Of a DNA stretch of 8,143 nt, positions 1 through 5,694 are shown one piece after another. Below the pieces are notes generated by a model. It was not told the origin of the DNA, ran no database searches, and saw nothing but the letters and a program-made list of their open reading frames with translations. Every line of letters begins with the position of its first letter. Position 1 is the first letter of the stretch. The position numbers were made by a program, and so were the translations under genes. This DNA comes from Pirellulaceae bacterium. Its GTDB lineage: Bacteria; Planctomycetota; Planctomycetia; Pirellulales; Pirellulaceae. The stretch lies in assembly GCA_020846515.1 (NCBI GenBank), contig JADLDX010000631.1, positions 1 to 8,143 of the forward strand. Reading direction: 5' to 3'.

Positions 1-262
1 GTTCCACCACAATTGGCGCGGAAGCTCCGTGTGGCAAGCAGCACAACGCTACATCGCAGCGCTCGGCCACTTGTTTGGGCGACAAGTCCTCGACCAACAC
101 ATGCGTGCGATGCGAAAACTGCGGATGCATATCCACCAGCGTACTGCCATCGGCTTGCCGACTGGTCGCCGCCACAATCGTCGCTTGCGGATGTCGCAGC
201 AGCAATCGAATCGCTTCAATTGCCGTATAACCGGAACAACCAACGATGCCAACTTTGATCAT
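1..262 (-). CDS. argC: N-acetyl-gamma-glutamyl-phosphate reductase, N-terminal part (cut by window edge)
   Basis: Only the first 87 codons are inside the window; the gene continues past position 1. ArgC reduces N-acetylglutamyl-phosphate to the semialdehyde with NADPH, the third step of arginine (ornithine) synthesis in the cytoplasm. The protein opens MIKVGIVGCSGYTAIEAIRL, the family's Rossmann fold with the GxSGYT signature at about residues 8-13. It continues with an AATSRQADG stretch (about 33-41) and DVALCCLPHGAS (about 70-81), the conserved strand and loop before the catalytic region. The catalytic Cys and His lie outside the window. The ATG is at 260-262 and the conserved beta strand begins at residue 2, so the start is secure although no clear Shine-Dalgarno is visible. 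It lies 88 bases downstream of fabI on the same strand, so co-transcription is possible; no terminator is evident between them. Confidence 0.93.
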   Translation of the reverse strand, partial: MIKVGIVGCSGYTAIEAIRLLLRHPQATIVAATSRQADGSTLVDMHPQFSHRTHVLVEDLSPKQVAERCDVALCCLPHGASAPIVVE

Positions 263-350
263 GACGGCGTTACCAAGGAGGACAGTTGAAAGGGACGGGT
301 ACTAGATAGCCAAAGGTAGTCGACGCAACGGTCGCGAACATGCAGTGATA

Positions 351-1181
351 TCAACTCTTGGTTGGCTTGATCTGCTCGAGCAATCGACCGGGGCTGCCCA
401 TGATATTGTATCCAGCATCGACGTGTAGGATTTCGCCGGTGATGCCATTGCTATAGTCACTCAGCAAATAAGCACCGCTACGACCAACTTCATCATGCGT
501 GACGCAGCGACCGAGCGGAGCTACATGGCCATAAAATTCCTGCATCTCACCTACGCCTGCCGCCACACCGGCCAATGTTTTCAGCGGTCCAGCGCTGACC
601 GCATTGACGCGCACATCGGTTGGGCCCATATCAAAGGCCAGGTAACGGACCGTCGCATCCAAAGCTGCTTTGCAGATACCCATGACGTTGTAGCCTGGCA
701 CACACTTCTCTCCGCCGAAGTAGGTCATCGCCAAGACCGATGCCCCAGGGTTGAACATGGGACGGGCAAAATTGGTGACGGAGATCAAGCTGTAAACACT
801 CACGTCCATGGCCAGCTTAAACCCCGAACGACCCGTTTCCACCGTGGGCCGTGAGAGATCTTCGCGATCGGCGAATGCGATGGAGTGCAGCAAGAAATCG
901 ATCTTGCCCATCTTCGACTCGGCCATCTTCATAAAGGCTTCGACCTGAGCGTCATCTTGCACATCCAGCGGCTCCAGGAAAGCCACTTTATCGGGAAACT
1001 GATCGCAACACTTGCTGACCCGCATCCGGTTCTTACGTTTTTCATCTTCTGGTTTGTCGGGTAAGTGCGACACGCCACAGACACCACCGCGCTCCATGAT
1101 TTCGCGCGCAATTGCCCAAGCGATCGAGCGATCGTTCGCAATGCCCAAAATCAACCCTCGTTTACCGTCAAATGAAACCAT
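351..1181 (-). CDS. fabI: Enoyl-[acyl-carrier-protein] reductase (NADH), FabI type
   Basis: FabI carries out the last reduction of each fatty-acid elongation cycle, trans-2-enoyl-ACP to acyl-ACP, using NAD(P)H in the cytoplasm. The 276-residue protein has the FabI form of the short-chain dehydrogenase fold: GKRGLILGIANDRSIAWAIA at about residues 6-25, HSIAFA at about 99-104, and the catalytic Y-x6-Y-x6-K type arrangement with Tyr154, Tyr164 and Lys171 in YNVMGICKAAL. VNAVSAGPLKTLA (about 192-204) is the substrate-loop region. Length matches the family. An in-frame TTG lies nine bases upstream (1190), but the ATG at 1181 is preferred: it gives MVSFDGKR, which aligns without offset to E. coli MGFLSGKR, and a GAAGGG sits 10 bases upstream of it but only 1 base from the TTG. 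The position of E. coli Gly93 is Ala here, as in Gram-positive FabI. It is divergent from csrA. Confidence 0.96.
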   Translation of the reverse strand: MVSFDGKRGLILGIANDRSIAWAIAREIMERGGVCGVSHLPDKPEDEKRKNRMRVSKCCDQFPDKVAFLEPLDVQDDAQVEAFMKMAESKMGKIDFLLHSIAFADREDLSRPTVETGRSGFKLAMDVSVYSLISVTNFARPMFNPGASVLAMTYFGGEKCVPGYNVMGICKAALDATVRYLAFDMGPTDVRVNAVSAGPLKTLAGVAAGVGEMQEFYGHVAPLGRCVTHDEVGRSGAYLLSDYSNGITGEILHVDAGYNIMGSPGRLLEQIKPTKS

Positions 1182-1191
1182 GAGCGACAAA

Positions 1192-1197
1192 CCCTTC
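1192..1197 (-). promoter_or_regulatory. Shine-Dalgarno of fabI
   Basis: GAAGGG on the minus strand ends 10 bases before the ATG at 1181 and only 1 base before the alternative TTG at 1190. This spacing supports the ATG. Confidence 0.55.
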
Positions 1198-1446
1198 TAT
1201 GCTTTTCTGCACTGTGCCAGAGAACTTTCCGAAGGGGAAAGGATAGCACAGCACCTCTTTTTCCTCCAGGTCGGCTTGGACCAGCGGCAAAAACGACATC
1301 GTGCGGAACTTTCTTCCATTTTGCAATAACAGCTAGCGTTTCGATAAAAGGGTCCGAAAACGCGTTAAAACCAATGAAAACAGGCACCACCGGATGATTC
1401 TCCGGCTTCGATTTGGCATTTGGCACATTGTTCGCTAACCACATCA

Positions 1447-1472
1447 TTCACTAACTCAGTTCACTAACTCAG
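1447..1472. repeat. Perfect 13-base tandem duplication
   Basis: TTCACTAACTCAG occurs twice back to back (1447-1459, 1460-1472), followed by a partial TTCGCT. It lies 61 bases before the csrA start, within the likely leader or promoter. Confidence 0.9.
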
Positions 1473-1523
1473 TTCGCTTCATCAAAGACGTTTGCTAGAG
1501 CTTCCGGTTCCTTGGCTGTTTAT

Positions 1524-1527
1524 GGAG
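1524..1527 (+). promoter_or_regulatory. Shine-Dalgarno of csrA
   Basis: GGAG at 1524-1527 lies 6 bases before the ATG at 1534. It fixes the start at MLVLSRK rather than at the upstream in-frame TTG at 1492. The GGA is also the core of the CsrA recognition sequence, so CsrA could repress its own translation here; that is inference. Confidence 0.65.
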
Positions 1528-1533
1528 ATCGCC

Positions 1534-1914
1534 ATGCTAGTTCTATCTCGTAAGACCAATCAAAAGCTACAGATCGGCAACGACATCGTGATCACGGTCG
1601 TCAAGGTGAAAGGCAACACGATTCGATTGGGCATCGAAGCTCCGCGTAACGTTCGCGTCATTCGCTCTGAACTCGAGTTCAAGCTCGACACATCGCTGAC
1701 CGCCGGTCTAGTTGGTGACCAAGACCAGGCGGCGGAAGGTGTGCCCGATCGACCATGGCCGGGAGGAAGACGCATGGTCGGGCGTTCGATGCATCGCCGA
1801 GATACCGCAGTCTATAAGGATGCCGACGCATATAGTGAGGTCGCCGCCTATCTCGATATCACCGCACCTGCAGAGGCAAGCCGCCAAGCGAGACTGATTG
1901 GCCATGTCGATTGA
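1534..1914 (+). CDS. csrA: Carbon storage regulator CsrA with long C-terminal extension
   Basis: CsrA is a small dimeric RNA-binding protein that recognises GGA motifs, usually at Shine-Dalgarno sites, and changes translation and stability of target mRNAs. Residues 1-51 match the family closely: MLVLSRK at the start, the central VKGN (25-28), IRLGIEAP (30-37), and VIRSE with Arg44 at the position of the key RNA-binding arginine. The usual length is about 60-75 residues; this one is 126. The extra 75 residues (DTSL... to ...LIGHVD) match no domain I know and are rich in Arg, Ala and Asp. Part of the tail is repeat DNA: bases 1748-1773 (residues 72-80) are an inverted copy of the core of the downstream array, and the last 13 codons and the stop lie in the first array unit. 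The start is set by GGAG 6 bases upstream. No flagellar or fliW genes are nearby. Confidence 0.92.
   Translation: MLVLSRKTNQKLQIGNDIVITVVKVKGNTIRLGIEAPRNVRVIRSELEFKLDTSLTAGLVGDQDQAAEGVPDRPWPGGRRMVGRSMHRRDTAVYKDADAYSEVAAYLDITAPAEASRQARLIGHVD
1748..1773 (-). repeat. Inverted copy of the downstream repeat core, inside csrA
   Basis: The stretch ATGGCCGGGAGG with flanking ATCGAC and GACGC matches the reverse complement of the array core at about 2100-2122, with one inserted base and two substitutions. It lies within the coding sequence for the CsrA tail. Confidence 0.65.
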
Positions 1915-1948
1915 CGATTCAACGCCTAGGGTTGGGAAACGTGTCACC

Positions 1949-1972
1949 GGGAGGCCGACGCTCTGCGGAGGC
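1949..1972 (-). repeat. Palindromic module, opposite orientation
   Basis: GGGAGG followed by CGACGCTC and TGCGGAG matches the reverse complement of the palindrome at 2076-2109 with about three differences. The same palindromic module therefore occurs in both orientations in the array. Confidence 0.6.
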
Positions 1973-2075
1973 ACGCCGCAAATCGCGACAGATTTGCCAT
2001 GTCGATTGAGCACTGTGCATGGCACGACTGATTCGCGATGGGGTAAACGCCAACGGCATGGATGGTCGGACGGTT

Positions 2076-2109
2076 GGGAGGCTTGTCTCCGCAGGAGCGT
2101 CGACCTCCC
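2076..2109. repeat. Nested palindrome in array unit 3
   Basis: The outer arms are GGGAGG (2076-2081) and CCTCCC (2104-2109). The inner arms are CTCC (2087-2090) and GGAG (2094-2097) around the loop GCA. In RNA this would form a hairpin on a longer closing stem and could act as a bidirectional terminator or stabiliser for csrA and cutA. Confidence 0.7.
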
Positions 2110-2190
2110 GGCCATGTCGATTGGTAATGTATAGGGCACGTGCGGTTCGCGATGGGGAAACGCCAACGGCATGGACGGTCGGATGGTTGG

Positions 2191-2222
2191 GAAGCTTGTC
2201 TCCGCAGGAGCGTCGACCTCCC
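2191..2222. repeat. Nested palindrome in array unit 4
   Basis: This is a second copy of the 2076-2109 palindrome in the same orientation, with A for G at 2193 weakening the outer stem. The inner CTCC-GCA-GGAG hairpin is intact. Confidence 0.65.
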
Positions 2223-2256
2223 GGGCGCTGACCTCCCGCCTCATAGTCCCAGATCG

Positions 2257-2586
2257 CTATACGCTATCCCGGTGATCGATTTCGCTTTCGACCCACGCGG
2301 CATAACGATCGCTGGCCGTAATCTCGGCCACTAAAATTTGTGGAATAGCGTATGCATGGTGCGCCTCGATGAATTCAATCAGCTTGTGGCGAACCTTCAC
2401 AGAACTCTTAATCGTACAAGACCACTCCGGCTCGCGCTGTACTTTTTCCTCCCAACGATACATGCTTTCAATGGGCCCTGAGATTTGCACGCATGCCGCA
2501 AGCCTGTGATCGATTAACTTGCCGGCCAACTCACGCGCTGAGTCTTGACAGCCACAGGTGGTCGTAACTTCAATGACGAGGGGCAT
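2257..2586 (-). CDS. cutA: Divalent-cation tolerance protein CutA
   Basis: CutA1 proteins are small, very stable cytoplasmic trimers linked to copper and divalent-cation tolerance; their biochemical role is still debated. The 109-residue length fits the family. Recognisable blocks are SARELAGKLIDHRLAACVQI (16-35), the SMYRWEEKVQREPEW strand region (41-55), TIKSSVKVRHKLIEFIEAHH (58-77), the YAIPQILVAEI motif (79-89) and a terminal YAAWVES (95-101). His76-His77 correspond to the conserved HxPYxxPE region; Cys11 and Cys13 near the N terminus could be metal ligands, which is inference. The ATG at 2584-2586 is preceded only by a weak GAAAGA. It is divergent from the SRAP gene with 39 bases between starts, so each promoter probably extends into the neighbouring gene. 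Its 3' end faces the repeat array. Confidence 0.94.
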   Translation of the reverse strand: MPLVIEVTTTCGCQDSARELAGKLIDHRLAACVQISGPIESMYRWEEKVQREPEWSCTIKSSVKVRHKLIEFIEAHHAYAIPQILVAEITASDRYAAWVESEIDHRDSV

Positions 2587-2625
2587 TGGGATCTTTCATG
2601 AAGTGTCGAGAAAAAAGGTTACGTC

Positions 2626-3309
2626 ATGTGTGGTCGATTTACGCTGAAAACGGCACCAGACCAGTGGGGACAATTATTGCTGCCCCATCTCGACTTAGGT
2701 AGCATCGCCTCAGAGTGGCAACCGCGTTACAACATCGCACCCACTCAACCCATTCTGGGACTAGTTCAACAGAACAATGATGGAAACTCGATCGCCGTGC
2801 GCGCACTGCGTTGGGGCTTGGTGCCGTTTTGGGCCGATGATCTGGCCATCGGCAATCGGATGATTAACGCTCGCTCTGAAACGCTGGCCGATAAACCGGC
2901 TTTCCGCGGACCGTTGGCCAAACACCGCTGCGCAATCGTGGCCGACGGCTATTACGAATGGCAGGTACAAGGCAAGCACAAGCAACCATTCTGGATTCAT
3001 CGCGCTGACCAGCACGTCTTTGCCTTGGCCGGCTTGTGGGATCGTAACCGCAAGGCCACGGATCAAGAGGTACTAAGCGCTACTATCATTACTGCACAAG
3101 CATGCGACTCGCTCGCTCCGATCCATGATCGTATGCCCGCTATTTTGGCTGGTCCAGCCCTGCAAGCCTGGCTTGATCCCAACACCACTACCACCGACGC
3201 GGAGCACTTATTGAAGACCGCTCGCCAAACCGACTTACAAGCTACCGCCGTGAGCACCCACGTCAACAACCCGCGTCACGAAGACGCGAAATGTTTGCTC
3301 TTTTCGTAG
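2626..3309 (+). CDS. yedK: SOS response-associated peptidase (SRAP), YedK/HMCES family
   Basis: SRAP proteins form a stable thiazolidine crosslink between their N-terminal cysteine and abasic sites in single-stranded DNA, shielding them from cleavage and error-prone bypass. The hallmarks are present: MCGRF, which exposes Cys2 after Met removal; YNIAPTQ (35-41); LRWGLVPFWA (61-70); MINARSET (79-86) with Asn81; GYYEW (108-112) with Glu111; and PIHDRMP (165-171) with His167. These correspond to E. coli YedK Cys2, Asn75, Glu105 and His160. At 227 residues it is full length. The ATG at 2626 has AAGG 7 bases upstream. No LexA-like operator is recognisable in the 39-base gap to cutA. The TAG stop (3307-3309) falls inside the GTAG of the first downstream hairpin repeat, so the last residues may have been set by that insertion. 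Confidence 0.95.
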   Translation: MCGRFTLKTAPDQWGQLLLPHLDLGSIASEWQPRYNIAPTQPILGLVQQNNDGNSIAVRALRWGLVPFWADDLAIGNRMINARSETLADKPAFRGPLAKHRCAIVADGYYEWQVQGKHKQPFWIHRADQHVFALAGLWDRNRKATDQEVLSATIITAQACDSLAPIHDRMPAILAGPALQAWLDPNTTTTDAEHLLKTARQTDLQATAVSTHVNNPRHEDAKCLLFS

Positions 3310-3390
3310 CCACCGTCGCCAGACGCATCTTTGTAGCCACCGTCGCCAGACGGTGGATTGGGCTGCGTAGCCACCGTCGCCAGACGGTGG
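3306..3390 (+). repeat. Cluster of three GTAG-headed REP-like hairpins
   Basis: Three head-to-tail copies start with GTAG: 3306-3325 (truncated, lacking the last four bases of the stem), 3333-3356 and 3367-3390. Copies 2 and 3 are GTAG followed by CCACCGTCGCCAGACGGTGG, a perfect 8-base stem with a GCCA loop. A conserved 5' GTAG next to a stem-loop is the layout of REP elements moved by the Y1 transposases called RAYTs. The cluster sits between two convergent genes, where the hairpins could also stop transcription from both sides. No T-run follows them. Confidence 0.85.
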
Positions 3391-3401
3391 ACTAGCACTG
3401 G

Positions 3402-5381
3402 CTACCTACTCCGTAGCAACTCCTGGCGATCGATCTTGCGATCCTGGTTGTGATCAAAGCGTCCGAATGAATAACGTTGAATAGACAGCGGAGCTTCATC
3501 GTAATGCACGAAGCCGTCGCGATTAAGGTCCAACTTGGCCAAGAACTCGTCGGCAAATTTGGCTGCCTGGGCGTCGCGGTCGGCTGGCGTTTCCTTGGAG
3601 GTCGACGCGGATAATTCTTCACTCGCATTCACCAGCGGCTGGGAAACTTCAAAAAAGGCCACCGCCATCTCCTCCCAGGTCTGATCACCCCAAGTGACCA
3701 GCGTATTGGGATTGGGATTAACGGGATTGCCCGTCGAGTTGTCAAAGCGGGCGATAAACTCTAGCGATTCGATCGTATCCAGTGCCAGCGGTTCGGCCAA
3801 TTCATAGGTGTGTTGCCAATTGAAGTCATAACGCGGCACGTCCAGCAAAGTCTGCTCTTGGCCGGCTTGCTTCATCAACAATTGAAACGATCGACCGCGC
3901 ACGTGCATGTGAGGACTGACCGCTAGCAACTGCCCGCCCTTGGGCAAGCGTTTCAGCTTGGCCGTTACCGGGTGGTCAGCCACTTGGGGCGGTATCTCAA
4001 ACTCTTGATTGATCGCCATCATGGTGATGACTTCATGCTTGACCTGGTCAGGCTCGACAAACAACATGCCCACTTTCGTCTGATCGGTTTGCGGAGTTCC
4101 ATTGGGCGTGTAATGCATCTGAAAGACAAACTTGGATCCAGCCGGTATCCGTCGCGCACTGCCGGCCGGTAAGGTGTGTTGACGTTGTCCAGGCACATAA
4201 GCGGTTAACCAACTGACGCCTCGAAAATCAACGCCGTCAGGTGGTCGGATGAAGACAATCGCATGATGCACCACACTCGGATTGCCAGGTATAACTTGGG
4301 CCGCAGACACCCAGCGATCTTCGGTCAGACCTGGGTCGACGACGAAGTATTGATAATCAACCGTGCCTTCAGCCGGCACGGGGTAAGCCGTCTTGCGCAT
4401 GACGACTTCCAAGTCGGGTGAGCGAGGTAGTTGCCACTGGGATTTGACCTCCGGTGTCGTCGGCAGTTGACTCGCTTCTCCATAAGGCATACCACTTGCC
4501 ACCCAGTCTCGCACGAGCTGCTTATCGGATTCGTGCATCGATCGCGCGTTGCGCAGCTTGGCATGTCCGGGAGCGGCGTGCCAGGGTGGCATACGACCAT
4601 CGTTAATCACCTCGATGATCATATCGCCCCAACCACGCAGCTCCTCGTAGTCGGTCATGGCAAATGGACCAATCTCACCGCTGCGATGACATTCAATACA
4701 ATGAGTTTGGAAGACCTTGGCGATCTGACCCGTGTATGTCACTTTGTTAGCAGCGGACGAAGTATCTGAATTGACGGAGCGATGGGCTTTACCAATCAAG
4801 CAACCAACCGCTTGCGTGCGTGTGACCCGCACTGGTTCATCGCGCAGAATAGCATCCAGGGCTTCGACCAACTCGGATACTGCGGCTTGGGGCTTGGTAA
4901 TGCCGGGTAGATATTGATCGTCAATGCGTCCTTGATAGCGCACGGCTCGGCGGCTATCGAGCACGAACACTTCGGGCGTACGCGTCGCGCCCAGCGTTAC
5001 AGAGACCTGCTGGTCATAGTCCATGCCAATAGGCATACGGATATTATTGGCCTGACAGAACTGGGACACCTCAGCCAACGAGTCTTGCAGATTGCTATCG
5101 ACGCCGATAAAAACCACGCCTTGCGCCGCATAACGATCGGCTAGTCGTTGAAGTCTGGGCGCATACTGACGCGCCAGCGGACATTCAGTACCCAAAAAAC
5201 AGATCACCACCGCCGGAGCCTTTTCGGGCAATGACACGGTCGATTGATTCGCGCCCGGTAACGAAAAGTTGGCCACGCTTTTGCGCAGGGGACTATCTTC
5301 GCCGTTCACCGCCACTTGCAGGGCGATGTTTGTCGAGAGAATCACGATCGTCAGGGCGATAATGCTAGCTGTGGATTTCAA
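3402..5381 (-). CDS. Secreted multidomain protein: redoxin, c-type heme, copper monooxygenase-like, EF-hands
   Basis: A 659-residue protein. Residues 1-25 are a hydrophobic signal peptide. Residues 30-180 are a peroxiredoxin/redoxin domain with GTECPLARQY (Cys67 as candidate active cysteine). Residues 215-305 hold a cytochrome c-like part with CIECH (Cys228, Cys231, His232) followed by GEIGPF and RMPPWHA, Met264 being a possible axial ligand. Residues 340-580 resemble copper type II monooxygenases (PHM/DBM): VHHA (His372, His373), QMHY (His423), PHMHVRGRSF (His491, His493) and EEMAVAFFEV (Met572), in the order and near the spacing of the CuH and CuM ligands. The C terminus has two EF-hands, 618-629 (DxNxDG) and 643-654 (Gly replaced by Arg). 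The start is TTG at 5381: no in-frame ATG precedes it back to the stop at 5436-5438, and the signal peptide follows at once. The Shine-Dalgarno is weak. Location (periplasmic or extracytoplasmic) and oxidative function are inferred; the substrate is unknown. Confidence 0.88.
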   Translation of the reverse strand: MKSTASIIALTIVILSTNIALQVAVNGEDSPLRKSVANFSLPGANQSTVSLPEKAPAVVICFLGTECPLARQYAPRLQRLADRYAAQGVVFIGVDSNLQDSLAEVSQFCQANNIRMPIGMDYDQQVSVTLGATRTPEVFVLDSRRAVRYQGRIDDQYLPGITKPQAAVSELVEALDAILRDEPVRVTRTQAVGCLIGKAHRSVNSDTSSAANKVTYTGQIAKVFQTHCIECHRSGEIGPFAMTDYEELRGWGDMIIEVINDGRMPPWHAAPGHAKLRNARSMHESDKQLVRDWVASGMPYGEASQLPTTPEVKSQWQLPRSPDLEVVMRKTAYPVPAEGTVDYQYFVVDPGLTEDRWVSAAQVIPGNPSVVHHAIVFIRPPDGVDFRGVSWLTAYVPGQRQHTLPAGSARRIPAGSKFVFQMHYTPNGTPQTDQTKVGMLFVEPDQVKHEVITMMAINQEFEIPPQVADHPVTAKLKRLPKGGQLLAVSPHMHVRGRSFQLLMKQAGQEQTLLDVPRYDFNWQHTYELAEPLALDTIESLEFIARFDNSTGNPVNPNPNTLVTWGDQTWEEMAVAFFEVSQPLVNASEELSASTSKETPADRDAQAAKFADEFLAKLDLNRDGFVHYDEAPLSIQRYSFGRFDHNQDRKIDRQELLRSR

Positions 5382-5518
5382 AGCGTTACTTTCGTAAAGG
5401 AGCGAAACGTAGCTGGCATCGTTTCGGTTGAAGTGTCATTCTTTTCATGCGTATCATTCTACCGCGTGCCGCTGGTCAAGGCACTCTGCTACCAGATCAT
5501 CCATAACCAGGGCTTCTA

Positions 5519-5533
5519 CCTTCTACTAGAAGG
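5519..5533. repeat. Short perfect palindrome
   Basis: CCTTCTA and TAGAAGG flank a single central C. It adjoins the left end of the larger inverted-repeat element and shares its TAGAAGG with sequence next to the right end (about 5729-5735). Confidence 0.7.
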
Positions 5534-5568
5534 GCTTCCCCAAGAAGGCAACGCTGTGAAGCATTTTA

Positions 5569-5594
5569 GAAGCGGAACGGCGCAAGCCGTCCGG
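5569..5594 (+). repeat. REP-like hairpin, GCAA-loop family, plus orientation
   Basis: GAAG precedes CGGAACGGCGCAAGCCGT and CCGG. The stem ACGGC/GCCGT encloses a GCAA tetraloop, with an outer GG/CC closure. It is a diverged copy, in opposite orientation, of the units at 5611-5694; the leading GTAG has become GAAG. Confidence 0.75.
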
Positions 5595-5610
5595 TATATC
5601 CCGGTAGTTA

Positions 5611-5694
5611 TATAGGAACCGGAGGGCTTGCGCCCAACCGCTACAAATGCCGTATAGGAACCGGAGGGCTTGCGCCCAACCGCTACAAATGCCG
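5611..5694 (-). repeat. Perfect 42-base tandem duplication carrying REP-like hairpins
   Basis: Bases 5611-5652 and 5653-5694 are identical. Read on the minus strand, each unit contains GTAGCGGTTGGGCGCAAGCC followed by CTCCGG: a 5' GTAG, then an imperfect stem with GGGC/GCCC closing a GCAA loop and outer CGG/CCG pairs. With the plus-oriented copy at 5569-5594 they form an inverted REP group (BIME-like). Confidence 0.88.

Larger units (their letters stand above)
1182..1533. other. Gene-free region between divergent fabI and csrA
   Basis: About 350 bases with no convincing gene. A 98-codon minus-strand frame (1447-1151) runs into fabI, resembles nothing recognisable and has no ribosome binding site. 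The region must hold the promoters of both divergent genes. A weak plus-strand candidate is TTGCAA at 1321 and GATAAA at 1343, 16 bases apart, too poor to call. The only clear structure is the 13-base tandem duplication at 1447-1472. Confidence 0.5.
1873..2240 (+). repeat. Degenerate tandem repeat array after csrA
   Basis: Four imperfect units begin at about 1873, 1968, 2078 and 2191 (lengths about 95, 110, 113, and a truncated 50). The first three carry GCCATGTCGATTG (1901, 1996, 2111). The last two are nearly identical over about 80 bases: 2032-2109 and 2146-2222 differ by a one-base indel and a few substitutions. The csrA stop codon (1912-1914) lies in the first unit. The stretch from 1915 to the cutA stop at 2257 holds no credible gene: open frames there on both strands only translate the repeat. 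The array fills the junction of the convergent csrA and cutA. Confidence 0.85.

Noticed and set aside
275..281. AAGGAGG on the plus strand, a perfect Shine-Dalgarno
   Set aside because: The only frame it could serve (TTG at 286) stops after seven codons, and both neighbouring genes are on the other strand.
1321..1348. TTGCAA / GATAAA as a csrA promoter
   Set aside because: Both hexamers match the consensus at only 4 of 6 positions, and planctomycete promoter signals are poorly defined, so it is not worth annotating.
1151..1447. 98-codon minus-strand frame upstream of and overlapping fabI
   Set aside because: No ribosome binding site, no recognisable similarity, and it runs into fabI in another frame.
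1492..1533. Upstream TTG start for csrA
   Set aside because: CsrA proteins start at ML(V/I)L, and GGAG lies 6 bases before the ATG at 1534.
1708..2244. 178-codon open frame on the minus strand across csrA and the repeat array
   Set aside because: Its translation only reflects the repeat units and the reverse of the csrA tail; it resembles no family and overlaps a well-supported gene.
2587..2625. SOS (LexA) operator between cutA and the SRAP gene
   Set aside because: No LexA-type inverted repeat is visible in the 39 bases; despite its name the family is often not SOS controlled.
5611..5694. CRISPR-like direct repeats
   Set aside because: Only two units, directly abutting with no spacer, and no cas genes nearby.
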